Assembly (NCBI GenBank): GCA_020466095.1
Contig: CM035807.1
Location: forward strand, 60,592,731-60,656,730
DNA from: Chlorops oryzae
Taxonomy: Eukaryota; Arthropoda; Insecta; Diptera; Chloropidae
Direction of reading: 5' to 3'
DNA length: 64,000 nt
Shown: in pieces, positions 21,438-30,049 of the stretch
How positions within the stretch are numbered: position 1 is the stretch's first letter
How the letters are laid out: every line of letters starts with the position of its first letter
Made by a program: the position numbers and the translations under genes
Notes under the pieces: model-generated
The model's database searches: none
The model's input: only the letters and a program-made list of their open reading frames with translations
What the model was told of the DNA's origin: nothing

Positions 21438-21519
21438 CCTTCCGTGGCGTAGTGGTTAGGAGTATGTCGTTGTCATACATCTATAGGCTCAAAGCGAGAT
21501 GTTTAACTCTCGACACAGG
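21438..21519 (+). ncRNA. Degenerate tRNA-like sequence
   Basis: An exact RNA polymerase III A-box-like TGGCGTAGTGG (21,445-21,455) is followed by a 5-bp stem GTATG/CATAC closing a 7-base loop TCGTTGT. After a 16-base variable region comes a 5-bp stem CGAGA/TCTCG with an 8-base loop. The acceptor ends pair at only three of seven positions, there is no good D-stem, and U33 is replaced by C. It looks like a tRNA relic of the long-variable-arm class, or the tRNA-derived head of a SINE, within Polinton intergenic DNA. Confidence 0.35.
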
Positions 21520-21613
21520 TAGAAACTTTAGAAAATCCTATTTATTCTCTTCCTCTCTCTTTAGCTGTAACTTCTACATTGCAATTAATCGGGAAATAAG
21601 TGATAAAATATAA

Positions 21614-21614
21614 C

Positions 21615-21668
<54 letters not shown>
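21614..21668. repeat. (TC)n microsatellite
   Basis: A run of CT dinucleotides of about 55 bp in the intergenic space between the BIR gene and the 225-aa gene. Confidence 0.95.
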
Positions 21669-21671
<3 letters not shown>

Positions 21672-21724
21672 GAATAGAGAAAAGAAAAAATTAAATTGTA
21701 TTCAGTTAATTAAAATATATTTTA

Positions 21725-22156
21725 TTAGTTTTCAATCGGGTACAGAGTTTGCAGTTGTAATAATGCATTGACCATATGTAAAACTGTATATATGTCGTTT
21801 GGAAAAACATATGTGCTACTGCATCGTGGATATGCTATTGCTTTAAGGCGTAGAATAAGTCGTGATATTTGCAATATTGCATTCAACTCATCTTGATGAA
21901 TAGTATGATTGTTGGTATGACGTAAGCATATTAATGGACAATTAGGCGACTAGCGTATATGTTCTGCTAGAGGATCATCATTTATGTTCCATTTACAAAT
22001 TTCCACTGTACAAAAGTAACATTTTGCAATATCTTCACTACCAGTGTAAAACATTCCAAATTGTGCAAGCCTTCTTGTATCCATCCATCCCAAAGGCCAA
22101 TTTTCGAAAGTTTTTAGGCGCTCGCTCTCATAGCACATTCGATCGGTCATATCCAA
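21725..22156 (-). pseudogene. Polinton BIR-domain (IAP-like) gene with one nonsense codon
   Basis: The frame encodes ESERLKTFENWPLGW, then LAQFGMFYTGSEDIAKCYFC and WNINDDPLAEH, the classic order of a baculovirus IAP repeat. The zinc ligands follow the exact C-x2-C-x16-H-x6-C spacing, provided the in-frame TAG at 21,950-21,952 is counted as one of the six residues; that position is usually aromatic in BIR domains. After the TAG the same frame stays open to the TAA at 21,725-21,727, adding about 75 residues with no RING finger. The likely ATG is two codons downstream of 22,156. BIR proteins block caspases or serve in mitosis. It lies just after the ATPase gene on the same strand. The second Polinton has lost this region. 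Confidence 0.85.
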
Positions 22157-22170
22157 AGGTTCAACATTCT

Positions 22171-23004
22171 TTACACTCTGGATTGATGGTGGCCAAAACG
22201 AGTCTGTTCCTCGATGAACAGGTCTGTTTGTTGTTGTTGCTGTTGAACAGATCTGCTTATTGAACAGGTCTGTTCCATAATGAACAGGGCTGTTTGCTGT
22301 CGATGAAGAAGAAGATGAATAAATATGTTGAACCCTTTTCTAAATCGTCCACTATTTAATGAATCATCTTTGCTAATGACGAGAAACCCATATTTATCCT
22401 TCCAACATTCAAAACAAATTTTTAAAAAATCTTGAAATGACATATCAGTACCAACATGATCATTATAAATATGTCTTATGTTCGTTTCATCTTGTTTAAA
22501 CATGATAATTAAGTTTGCATTGTCACGAATCAGATGTTTTGGTATTCGAGTAAAAGTTTGGCATAGATAAAAGCTATCAATATTATTGTGCCGACCCATA
22601 CAGAAATAATTTCGTATATTATTCTGTTTTTCACATGCAACATCATCGAAGATAAAAATAGAATCTGATTTTGCTTTTTCTGGAGCTAGAACTTCTTCAT
22701 TATCTAAAAAGGTGTAAAAGCCCATTCCTTTTATTGGTTTTATAAGTTGTTGAAGATATTGATATTTCGGTTGATGCAATGACTTTGAATATAAGTATAC
22801 ATTTTTAAATCTAAGACCATTGGGGCTTTTAATAAGACTCAGCATAATGTTGGTTTTTCCACAATTCGATGGTCCGACAATTAGTGCACGTATTGTGTTT
22901 GGTAGCAATGAACTATGACGTATTTGTGACAATTTATCATTTGAAATCGTTTTTAGGTCTAAATTTTTCACCGAAATATTCATTTGTTGTCTTATGAAAC
23001 GCAT
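22171..23004 (-). CDS. ATP: Polinton packaging ATPase (FtsK/HerA, A32-like)
   Basis: 277 aa. Walker A is GPSNCGKT at residues 44-51 and Walker B is SIFIFDD at 115-121, followed by a sensor-like stretch CQTFTRIPKHLIRDNANLI. This family pumps DNA into capsids in adenovirus-like and giant-virus-like lineages. The usual end of the family (SGRFRKGF) is followed by about 50 low-complexity residues with a Gln run and repeats of LFIxEQT, encoded by a small repeat of GAACAGGTCTGTT-type units at about 22,190-22,310. This tail looks acquired. The start at 23,004 is a good ATG and the gene diverges from the phospholipase gene. Confidence 0.9.
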   Translation of the reverse strand: MRFIRQQMNISVKNLDLKTISNDKLSQIRHSSLLPNTIRALIVGPSNCGKTNIMLSLIKSPNGLRFKNVYLYSKSLHQPKYQYLQQLIKPIKGMGFYTFLDNEEVLAPEKAKSDSIFIFDDVACEKQNNIRNYFCMGRHNNIDSFYLCQTFTRIPKHLIRDNANLIIMFKQDETNIRHIYNDHVGTDMSFQDFLKICFECWKDKYGFLVISKDDSLNSGRFRKGFNIFIHLLLHRQQTALFIMEQTCSISRSVQQQQQQTDLFIEEQTRFGHHQSRV

Positions 23005-23118
23005 TTTACTCTTTTAACTAACAACGATGATATAAAAGCGATTCCTTTTATACTTTTTTGTTCAGAACGCTTTTGACCGTTGATTTGTGTGCTATACAAA
23101 CAAACAAAAAATTTATAA
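23005..23118. promoter_or_regulatory. Divergent promoter with back-to-back TATA boxes
   Basis: TATAAAAG at 23,031-23,038 faces the phospholipase gene. CTTTTATA at 23,045-23,052 (TATAAAAG on the minus strand) faces the ATPase gene. The two boxes form a near palindrome separated by six bases, and a second inverted pair, GCGATT/AACGC, lies nearby. The start codons are 24-29 and 66-88 bases away, so the 5' leaders would be short. Part of this block (CTTTTATAC and the downstream sequence) is kept at 49,855 in the second copy. Confidence 0.6.
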
Positions 23119-23928
23119 ATGCTTGTTAGCAGCAAAAAACTATTTAGTCGTAAACGTAAAGCCGTTGGAAAAGGATTCATAAATAACCTTATTAATAAAC
23201 TGCCAATTGAACTTCATTTACCAGGCTATCAGTTTTGTGGACCGGGAACTAAACTCGAAAAACGTTTAGCAAAAGGAGACAAGGGTATAAATCCTTTGGA
23301 TTCTGCATGTAGAGAACACGATATTGCCTACTCTAAATTCAAAGACTTACCTAATCGCCGCATTGCCGATAAGATTTTAGTTGAGAGAGCTTGGGAGAGA
23401 GTAAAAGCTCCAGATTCGAGTGTCGCAGAAAAGGCAAACGCTTGGTTTGTCACAAACGCAATGAAAGCCAAACTGAAGATAGGTGGTAGTCTTCGAAAAA
23501 ACAATAATCGAAAACTAAAGACTGTGAAGAACAAAAAGAAGAAATTCTGTACTAAAATGTTCACTACTGCAATAAAAAATGCTACAAAAGTTTTAAAAAA
23601 TGCAAAACCAATTGATATGAATGATGCTATTCAAATTGCTGAGAAATCTTTATCATCTACTCTTAAGAGGAAAAATCGTAAAGTTCTACCTCGTATAATC
23701 CCTGTACCAAAAGTGGGTGGATTTTTACCATTAATACCAATTTTAGCGGGTATTGCAAAACTTGGAGGAATAGTATCTGGAGGCATGTCGATTGCAAATA
23801 TGATAAAAAATATAATATCTGCAAAGGATAAAAAGCCCAAGGAACCTGTTACCATTGGAAATGGGCTTTATTTAAAACCCTATAGAAATGGATATGGTTT
23901 CTATCTTCGTCCTTATTCAAAAAACTAA
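23119..23928 (+). CDS. Polinton phospholipase A2-like protein (parvovirus VP1 type) with membrane-active tail
   Basis: 269 aa, intact. A phospholipase A2 domain of the parvovirus VP1 type spans about residues 34-95, with the calcium-loop motif YQFCGPGT (37-44) and the catalytic pair His67-Asp68 in CREHDIAY. A basic linker follows (NNNRKLKTVKNKKKK), then a hydrophobic Gly-rich helix (GGFLPLIPILAGIAKLGGIV, about 201-220) and a C-terminal GNGLYLKPYRNGYGFYLRPY. The layout suggests a virion protein that breaches endosomal membrane, as the parvoviral domain does; the Gly-rich segment recalls adenovirus core/VI proteins. That is inference. A broken copy is at 49,930-50,124. Confidence 0.88.
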   Translation: MLVSSKKLFSRKRKAVGKGFINNLINKLPIELHLPGYQFCGPGTKLEKRLAKGDKGINPLDSACREHDIAYSKFKDLPNRRIADKILVERAWERVKAPDSSVAEKANAWFVTNAMKAKLKIGGSLRKNNNRKLKTVKNKKKKFCTKMFTTAIKNATKVLKNAKPIDMNDAIQIAEKSLSSTLKRKNRKVLPRIIPVPKVGGFLPLIPILAGIAKLGGIVSGGMSIANMIKNIISAKDKKPKEPVTIGNGLYLKPYRNGYGFYLRPYSKN

Positions 23929-23929
23929 T

Positions 23930-24293
23930 TAGCACTCTACCCAAAAGAGCCCTAACCGAGGTCGACCTAAGAAAATATGCCGCTAACTTGAAATCTTTCA
24001 GAGGAGTTTTTATGCGAAATACTTTACCAAGACGTCCTCATAAGATTGAATTTGGAATAATTAATCTGGATTCATCAGATGGAGATGGTACTCATTGGGT
24101 AGCATATTTTAAAAATAATACTGTTAAGGAATATTTTGATAGTTTTGGTAACCTTCCACCACCGAAAGAAGTTGTCAAATATCTCGGTGCAAATAATTTA
24201 AGATACAACTATAAACAACATCAGCAATACAATTCATATAACTGTGGTCATTTGTGTTTAAAGTTTCTGTATTCACAATCATGCAACAATTAA
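23930..24293 (+). CDS. PRO: Polinton adenain-like cysteine protease
   Basis: Open frame with NLKSFRGVFMRNTLP, then GIINLDSSDGDGTHWVAYF, YFDSFGNLPPPKEVVKYLG and QQYNSYNCGHLC. Counting from the Leu/Met codon at 23,988, the catalytic His36, Asp51, Gln80 and Cys86 of the adenovirus protease (C5) fold are all present. The family cuts capsid precursors. The coding clearly extends upstream of 23,988 (about LTEVDLRKYAANLK) and abuts the phospholipase stop in another frame, but I find no in-frame ATG there. The start is therefore unresolved: a non-ATG codon, splicing or a lost ATG. The catalytic region itself is intact. Confidence 0.88.
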
Positions 24294-24367
24294 ATAAAAT
24301 ATCAATTTTAAGTACATAAAAAGTTTTTTTTATTTATAATTTGACAATATCTGATAATTATAAACCA

Positions 24368-27300
24368 TTACATATATTCCATTAATTCAATATCTTTAGC
24401 AATACTCATGAGTTCGTCATCATTTACAGCAATCTTATAGTGTCCCCAAGCATAAGTATTTTTTTTATCCTCTTTAACAAATCTTTTATCACCATTGTTA
24501 CTTAAAACTAATTTCGTAAATAATTGTGTATAAATTTTATGAAATTTTGATTTAAAAAAATACATATCGCGAACATAATATTTATCTTCTAATAAACAAA
24601 ATTTATAATCATTAATACTCAATTTATTGAGTACGCATCTTTTAACACCTTTCGACTTTTTTATTTCTTTCGTATCTGTTATATCTAAGGAATACATTTT
24701 GGGACGTAGACCCACAAATTCTCTAATTATTTTTCCATTAGCTTCGTCTTTCATCATTCCTAATATTTTTTTATTTTTTAAAGGTAAATTATATGGATTT
24801 TTGGGAGGATATTCGGACGTATCAAAACGCAAATCAATATCGTTGGATATATCTGAATAAAAGTCATCCGTCTTTATTGTGTATATAAAGGAATCCGTAT
24901 CCATATAATTTAGTAAAAGGTTTTCATTATATTTGGGTTTCATATAGTCGTAATGGAAATCATACATTAGAAATTTCGATAACTCGAGTACTATAAAACC
25001 TAAATATAACGGTTTATCATATGTTACATGATCCCGATCTAATTGAATTGCTATCATAGAGTCGCTGAAATGTTTAACGCTGCGAAATGTTGGATGTGCT
25101 ATAAGAGCACGAGCACCTAAATGTCGTCCTATACTTTCCCATTCACTCACAATTTTTATATTTTTCCTTTTATCTACATTTTCCATAGTTTTACCGTAAA
25201 CCGAATTGTTGAGTAATTTAAAAAAATTCTTCTCAAAATCACTCTTAGAGAGCGTTCTATGATGCGTATTTAAGTCAATGTAGCTCTTTAACCAAGGTGA
25301 CTGTTTAAACTTTAAAACTCTATGAACTTTTATTAGTTTCATTCCATTCTTAATACATTGTTGTAGAACTCTATAGTGAATGATATAATTTCGTTTATCT
25401 GTTAAGTCTGTTATTAGTTTCGATGTCCTTGAACCACCAACTTTTTTATTTTCCGCACAAAAAGGAAAATCATTATGATAATCATGAATTCCTTGGGGAT
25501 TATCTAAATCTACTTCTAAAATTTACCCATATAAAGCTTCTGAATCTATTTCAAATATATTAAAACTTTCAATGTCTTCTACCCATTCAAATTCTCCAGT
25601 AGGTAGGTACTGAGACATTGCCCAACCATACAAGTTGTTCGCATCTAAGTATACAATATGTTCAGATGGTTTGGTGGAATCAAAATCAGGCATATATTTG
25701 TTGTTGGCTTTAGAATGTCCTTTTGAACATTGGACAATACCACCTCTGATTCCTTTTTTAACGAAATCATACATACTTATATCTGTAAATAGTTCGAGTT
25801 CTATTTTTGTTGATTTCAACATTGCATCCCAAGATAAGCCCGGAATAGTTATGTATTGACAAGGATCCAAATCATAGATACTTTTACATATTTTTCGAAA
25901 ATTTTCTAAGATATCGGTTAGGAGAAATACATCTGTTTTTAAATAGAGAATCATGTAGTCTTTCAATGATTGACAATTTAATGTATTCCATACATTTACA
26001 GCATGACTATAGTCCTCAATAGAACACTCACTATTATTTAGTATATTGAAAAATTTCTCACGGGGAGGTAGTTGATTTTCTTCAAGACGTTCAATTGAAT
26101 CTAAATATTCATAGGGAAAGACACCCTTTCTTTTAAGTAAAGAAAACTGGTCAGTGTTGGGATACATTGATCCGAGTACGTGAAAATCTTTAGATCGCAA
26201 GTTTTGAGCTAAGCTTTCTAAGCTTGCTGTCATGAATCTATATGAATCTACAAAACGAATTTCCATGCGTTCATTCTTGAGATTATCCCCCATTGGAATG
26301 TATTTCGATAGTGAAATGTAAAGCTCTTTATTGAGTGGAATTACTCTTATGTCTCCGGGAATGGAAGTGAGTTCTTTAACAAATAAATGACAGTCGTAGG
26401 CGGAAAAATTATGAAAGAAAACTGGAATAAATTTCGATATCTGATATTTCAAATTACATTCTGAATGAGCTGCTCCACGAAAATCTCCAGTAAAATGACA
26501 GTGATCTGCAACTCGATCATTAATAAGATATTCATTACAGATATGACATACTGAACTCTCCGCTAAGTTTTTCATTTGTTCTTTTGTAAGAGAATTCATT
26601 GGTTTACAAACACTTAAATAGTTGCTATAAAGAAATTTACAATCATTTACTAATTTCTTTATAAACACTTCAACACAATCCTCTCCCGTATATATCCTCA
26701 ACTTATCCAAACTTTCATCAAATTTAGATTTAATAAAATAAGCGAATGCCATTGGCTTATGATGCTTAGTGCTTACAACTTTCTTCGATTCTTTAATATT
26801 TATATTTTCCAAAATGCACTCAAAATCGGCGTAAATAACAAAAGGTACATCTAGTTGCTTTTTTTGAGCACGAAACTTTAAAATTTTATTGTCCTCGTCT
26901 GGCAGCTTTGTTACGACATGATTACATACCAATTTATGAGCTTCCAATCGTTCCTTGGATAAGGTGTATTGAAGACAGCCATGACAGAGATGTTTCATTC
27001 TGTGATTTGCAGAAAGTTGAGAGCTGATTAATCTACAAAAATAAAATTGTTCTCCTCTAGTAAAATAATACGGTCCAACAATCGCTTTACTCTCCTCATT
27101 CAATCCAAAAACATTAATACTTATTTCTGGATTATTCTCCTCAAAAATTTTAATTTGATCCAATGTCAATGGTAATGATAAGTTGGAGAAATTAAGCAAA
27201 GTTCCATCTGGGGTAGTAATGTGATCCAATTTTATATTTAGCTTATAATTTGAGCATTTTTCCAGATTTCGACCTGTTTGAAAGGACGATATCACTGCCC

Positions 27301-28228
27301 ATTTGAAGCAGTTCTCATCTTTATTTTTAACATTTATACAAGCATGTTTTTTCTGAATCCATAATGGAAGCACTATATGACCAGATCCTCTCATGGGTCT
27401 ATATTGGTTAATGTTCACTTCCAAGTGAACAATTCGTAAAAGAGACCATCCACTATCCCTTTCTTGAAAAACATTCATTTTTTCCAAAATATCTTTGCAT
27501 TTCTTGGAAAAGTCCTCATTTATATCTGATGACTCCGTTAATATAGTCATTTTAGTTGAGAAAGATTTTATCATTATTTTTGTTTCTTCCTCATTTTGCT
27601 TGATTAGCAAATATTCGCAAAATAGTTCTATGTTAGATTTTATCGATGTATGCTTTAGAATTAGGTTGCTCAATGCGTCCAGAACTTCTGTTTTTGCAGC
27701 TGCAAAGAAATGTTCTGGAATGAGTATACTTTCATCCTTATTCACATAAACTAGATTTTCCATTTTTTCGTTAAAAGCATGATTTATCCTCTTGAGGTTT
27801 TCACTAAAGTCAACCATGCTATTCTTTTTATGTTGATTGGTTCGCAGATGATAAGACCAATCTGTTATAATAACATCTACTTCACATGCTTCACATTTCT
27901 TCGTGACAAGGTTTTCATCAGACATGTTTTGATCTTGGATTTGAAATTCCATACCATGAAGTGTCTCATAATGACTTTTTATAGCAAAACGGTTTTTAAA
28001 TCTAATACCGCAATATTCGCACAGAATATCAGAATCGTTTTGGTCATGGTTTGGAAATTCCATACTATGAGTTGTCTCATAATGTCGTTTGAGAGTAAAA
28101 TGATTCTTTAAAATAAAACCGCAATATTCGCATAAAAAATTGTTCTTTAAATGCATTGCCCTTTTATGGCGTTTCATACCCGTTTCCGAAGAAAACTCCT
28201 TTAAACAAATTTCGCAAGCCTTATTCAT
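24368..28228 (-). pseudogene. POLB: Polinton protein-primed DNA polymerase B, one nonsense codon
   Basis: About 1,286 codons. N-terminal C2H2 fingers (CEIC...H, CEYC...H and CEYC...H at residues 4-93, then CEAC at 112-115) precede a terminal-protein-like region. A Cys/His cluster follows at 561-593 (CHICNEYL ... DHCHFTGDFRGAAHSECN). The exonuclease has Exo I ADFE (Asp468), Exo II NFSAYD (Asp612) and Exo III YLKTD (Asp766). Polymerase motif A is DANNLYG (Asp862), motif [11 protein letters not shown] and motif C YMDTDS. A TAA at about 25,523-25,525 interrupts the frame after motif A; the second copy has a sense codon there. Everything after it stays open to 24,368. It would replicate the element by protein priming. 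Confidence 0.95.
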
Positions 28229-28882
28229 TTTGATTGTTAAATTTTATATTCTAGAAACAAAAAAGCAAAATATGATATTAAATTCAACCCTACGTTCCCA
28301 GTACGAATGAAAGGAATAAATATACATATAAAATATAATACATTAAATAAAAATATTAAATGCTACGTGCACACTTCAGAAAAGGATGCAAAGGGTCACA
28401 TGCCTGGGGGTTTGACGGCGGAATTGTCTGCGATCGTCTTTGAGTGTAAACTTTGATGATGGACGTTAGTCTCTATCAATACGAGGATCACGATATGGAT
28501 TGGACAAGTCCACGGGGATTTTATACACTTAAAGATGACACTACTTTCGAAACCGACGCTCACGATCGATTTTTTCGTTTTTAATTTGAAGAAAGTACCA
28601 ATACGAGGATCACGATACGGATTGGACAAGTCCACGGCGATTTTATACACTTAAAGATGACACTACTTTCGAAACCGACGCTCACGATCGATTTTTTGAT
28701 AAATTTAAACTGAACTGTTTGATTTCACTTTAAAGAATGGCAACGTCAAAGGAGAAAAATCTGATTTTATGCACACTTCGCTTCACAATTTTGCTCATGT
28801 TGTACAATTCTTATCCATAAAATTTTTCTTAAGAAATAAACGGGATGCAACTGTTTGTTTTTCTTGTCCAAAAAATTTTAAT
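28229..28882. other. Polinton right-end intergenic DNA
   Basis: Between the polymerase start and the right inverted repeat there is no credible gene. The stretch contains the direct repeat listed separately and AT-rich leader sequence for the polymerase. Confidence 0.7.
28477..28698. repeat. Direct repeat, two units with 122 bp period
   Basis: A block of about 100 bp starting CAATACGAGGATCACGATA and ending CACGATCGATTTTTT occurs at 28,477-28,576 and again at 28,599-28,698, with only a few differences. It lies between the polymerase gene and the terminal repeat. Confidence 0.9.
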
Positions 28883-29532
28883 ATTCCCCCGATTGAACTG
28901 AACTTGAACTTGAAAAATTTTTTAATAAACATCCAATGAGGCACGCTTCAACTTGTTCTGGCTAATAAATCATGCCTTATCTTCATCTCAATGACTTCAG
29001 TAGCGATAAGTCAACTCCAGCTCTAACCCAATGTTTACATATTGAACTATATATGCTCTCCTACCGCACAGTTTCTCACCCCCTCACCTCTTCAATGAGG
29101 CTCAATGCGAACCTTCTCATATAAACCTCCAAAAATTTCCAAAGACCTAAATGTATGTCACCTCATACAAACTTCCTAAATTTCGAAAGACCTAAATGTA
29201 TGTCATCTCATATAAACCAACCAAAATTTCCAAAGACCTAAATGTATGTCATCTCATATAAACCAACCAAAATTTTCTAGATGTGCGACGTCTCATACAA
29301 ATGAACAAAAATTTTCTAGATCTCAAATGTGCGACGTCTCATACAAATGAACAAAAATTTTCTAGATCTCAAATGTGCGACGTCTCATACAAATGAACAA
29401 ACATTTTCTAGATCTTAAATGTGCGACATCTCATACAAATGAACAAAAATTTTCTAGATCTTCAATGTGCGTCTTTTTCCGATTTTCCATACAAAAAAAT
29501 TTCACATCCAGAACGAACATATCCCCCCTACT
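28883..29532 (-). repeat. Right terminal inverted repeat of Polinton copy 1
   Basis: The reverse complement of the left repeat, about 650 bp. The extra length is explained by four rather than three copies of the 46-bp CGACGTCTCATACAAATGAA unit. Confidence 0.9.
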
Positions 29533-30047
29533 AATATAGCCCTACTAAGTCCTACTGCACCCTACGCATGGTCTGCGTCGTTTGCGGAGAATTTCACAGC
29601 TCTGCAAATTGTAATAAAAATCAAACTGACAAAAAGTGCAGCAACTGTGGTGGAGATCACACAGCAAATTATAGGGGATGTCCAGTATATAAAGGACTAA
29701 AAAATCGTATGTCAGAAAAAAAGCAAGCCAGTCGTAATAAGCCGAATCAAAATGCATTCCAAAACCCAATTTTCTCACAACCAAATAAATCCAGCGTTCC
29801 AGTGACTAATAAAATGTCCTATGCAAATGTTGCTAGCTCTGCCATAAGTGCCCATTCTGCCCCTCAACAGCAGAGCGGTAGCTTGGAATCCTTGTTAGTC
29901 AGTCTGACACAGTGTATGACACAATTTATGTCGCAAATGCAAAACACACCTCAGGAGTTACTAAGAGCACAAAACCAGTTGCTCCAAATTTTAACTGCAC
30001 AAAAATTAGTTAACTTATTATATCCTCATGGAACGAAAATAGTATAA
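29533..30047 (+). pseudogene. Non-LTR copy C, ORF1 (gag) 3' part
   Basis: This continues the zinc-knuckle region cut at 14,738: MVCVVCGEFHSSANC, then KKCSNCGGDHTANYRGCPVY, giving the CCHC-type fingers typical of jockey-clade gag. A Gln/Ser-rich C-terminus ends QNQLLQILTAQK. The frame is open from 29,568 to 30,047. The first 35 bases lie after the Polinton's target duplication and are in frame with the left half. Confidence 0.88.
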
Positions 30048-30049
30048 AT

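Larger units (their letters stand above)
14739..29532. mobile_element. Complete Polinton/Maverick element, copy 1
   Basis: The element is 14,794 bp with long inverted terminal repeats beginning AGTAGGGGGGATATG and ending CATATCCCCCCTACT. It is flanked on both sides by the 6-bp duplication AATATA (14,733-14,738 and 29,533-29,538), the hallmark of Polintons. It carries the full expected gene set: polymerase B, integrase, ATPase, protease and capsid genes, plus phospholipase A2, BIR and several unknown proteins. Most genes lie on the minus strand; the small gene by the left end, the phospholipase and the protease lie on the plus strand. It sits inside the gag of non-LTR copy C. Nonsense or frameshift lesions in polymerase, BIR, the left-end gene and one unknown gene mean it is no longer autonomous. 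Confidence 0.97.

Noticed and set aside
22177..22340. Separate poly-Gln host gene
   Set aside because: The Gln run is the C-terminal extension of the Polinton ATPase in the same frame.
27495..28111. Plus-strand open frames opposite polymerase B
   Set aside because: Antisense shadows of the long polymerase frame, with no recognisable domain.
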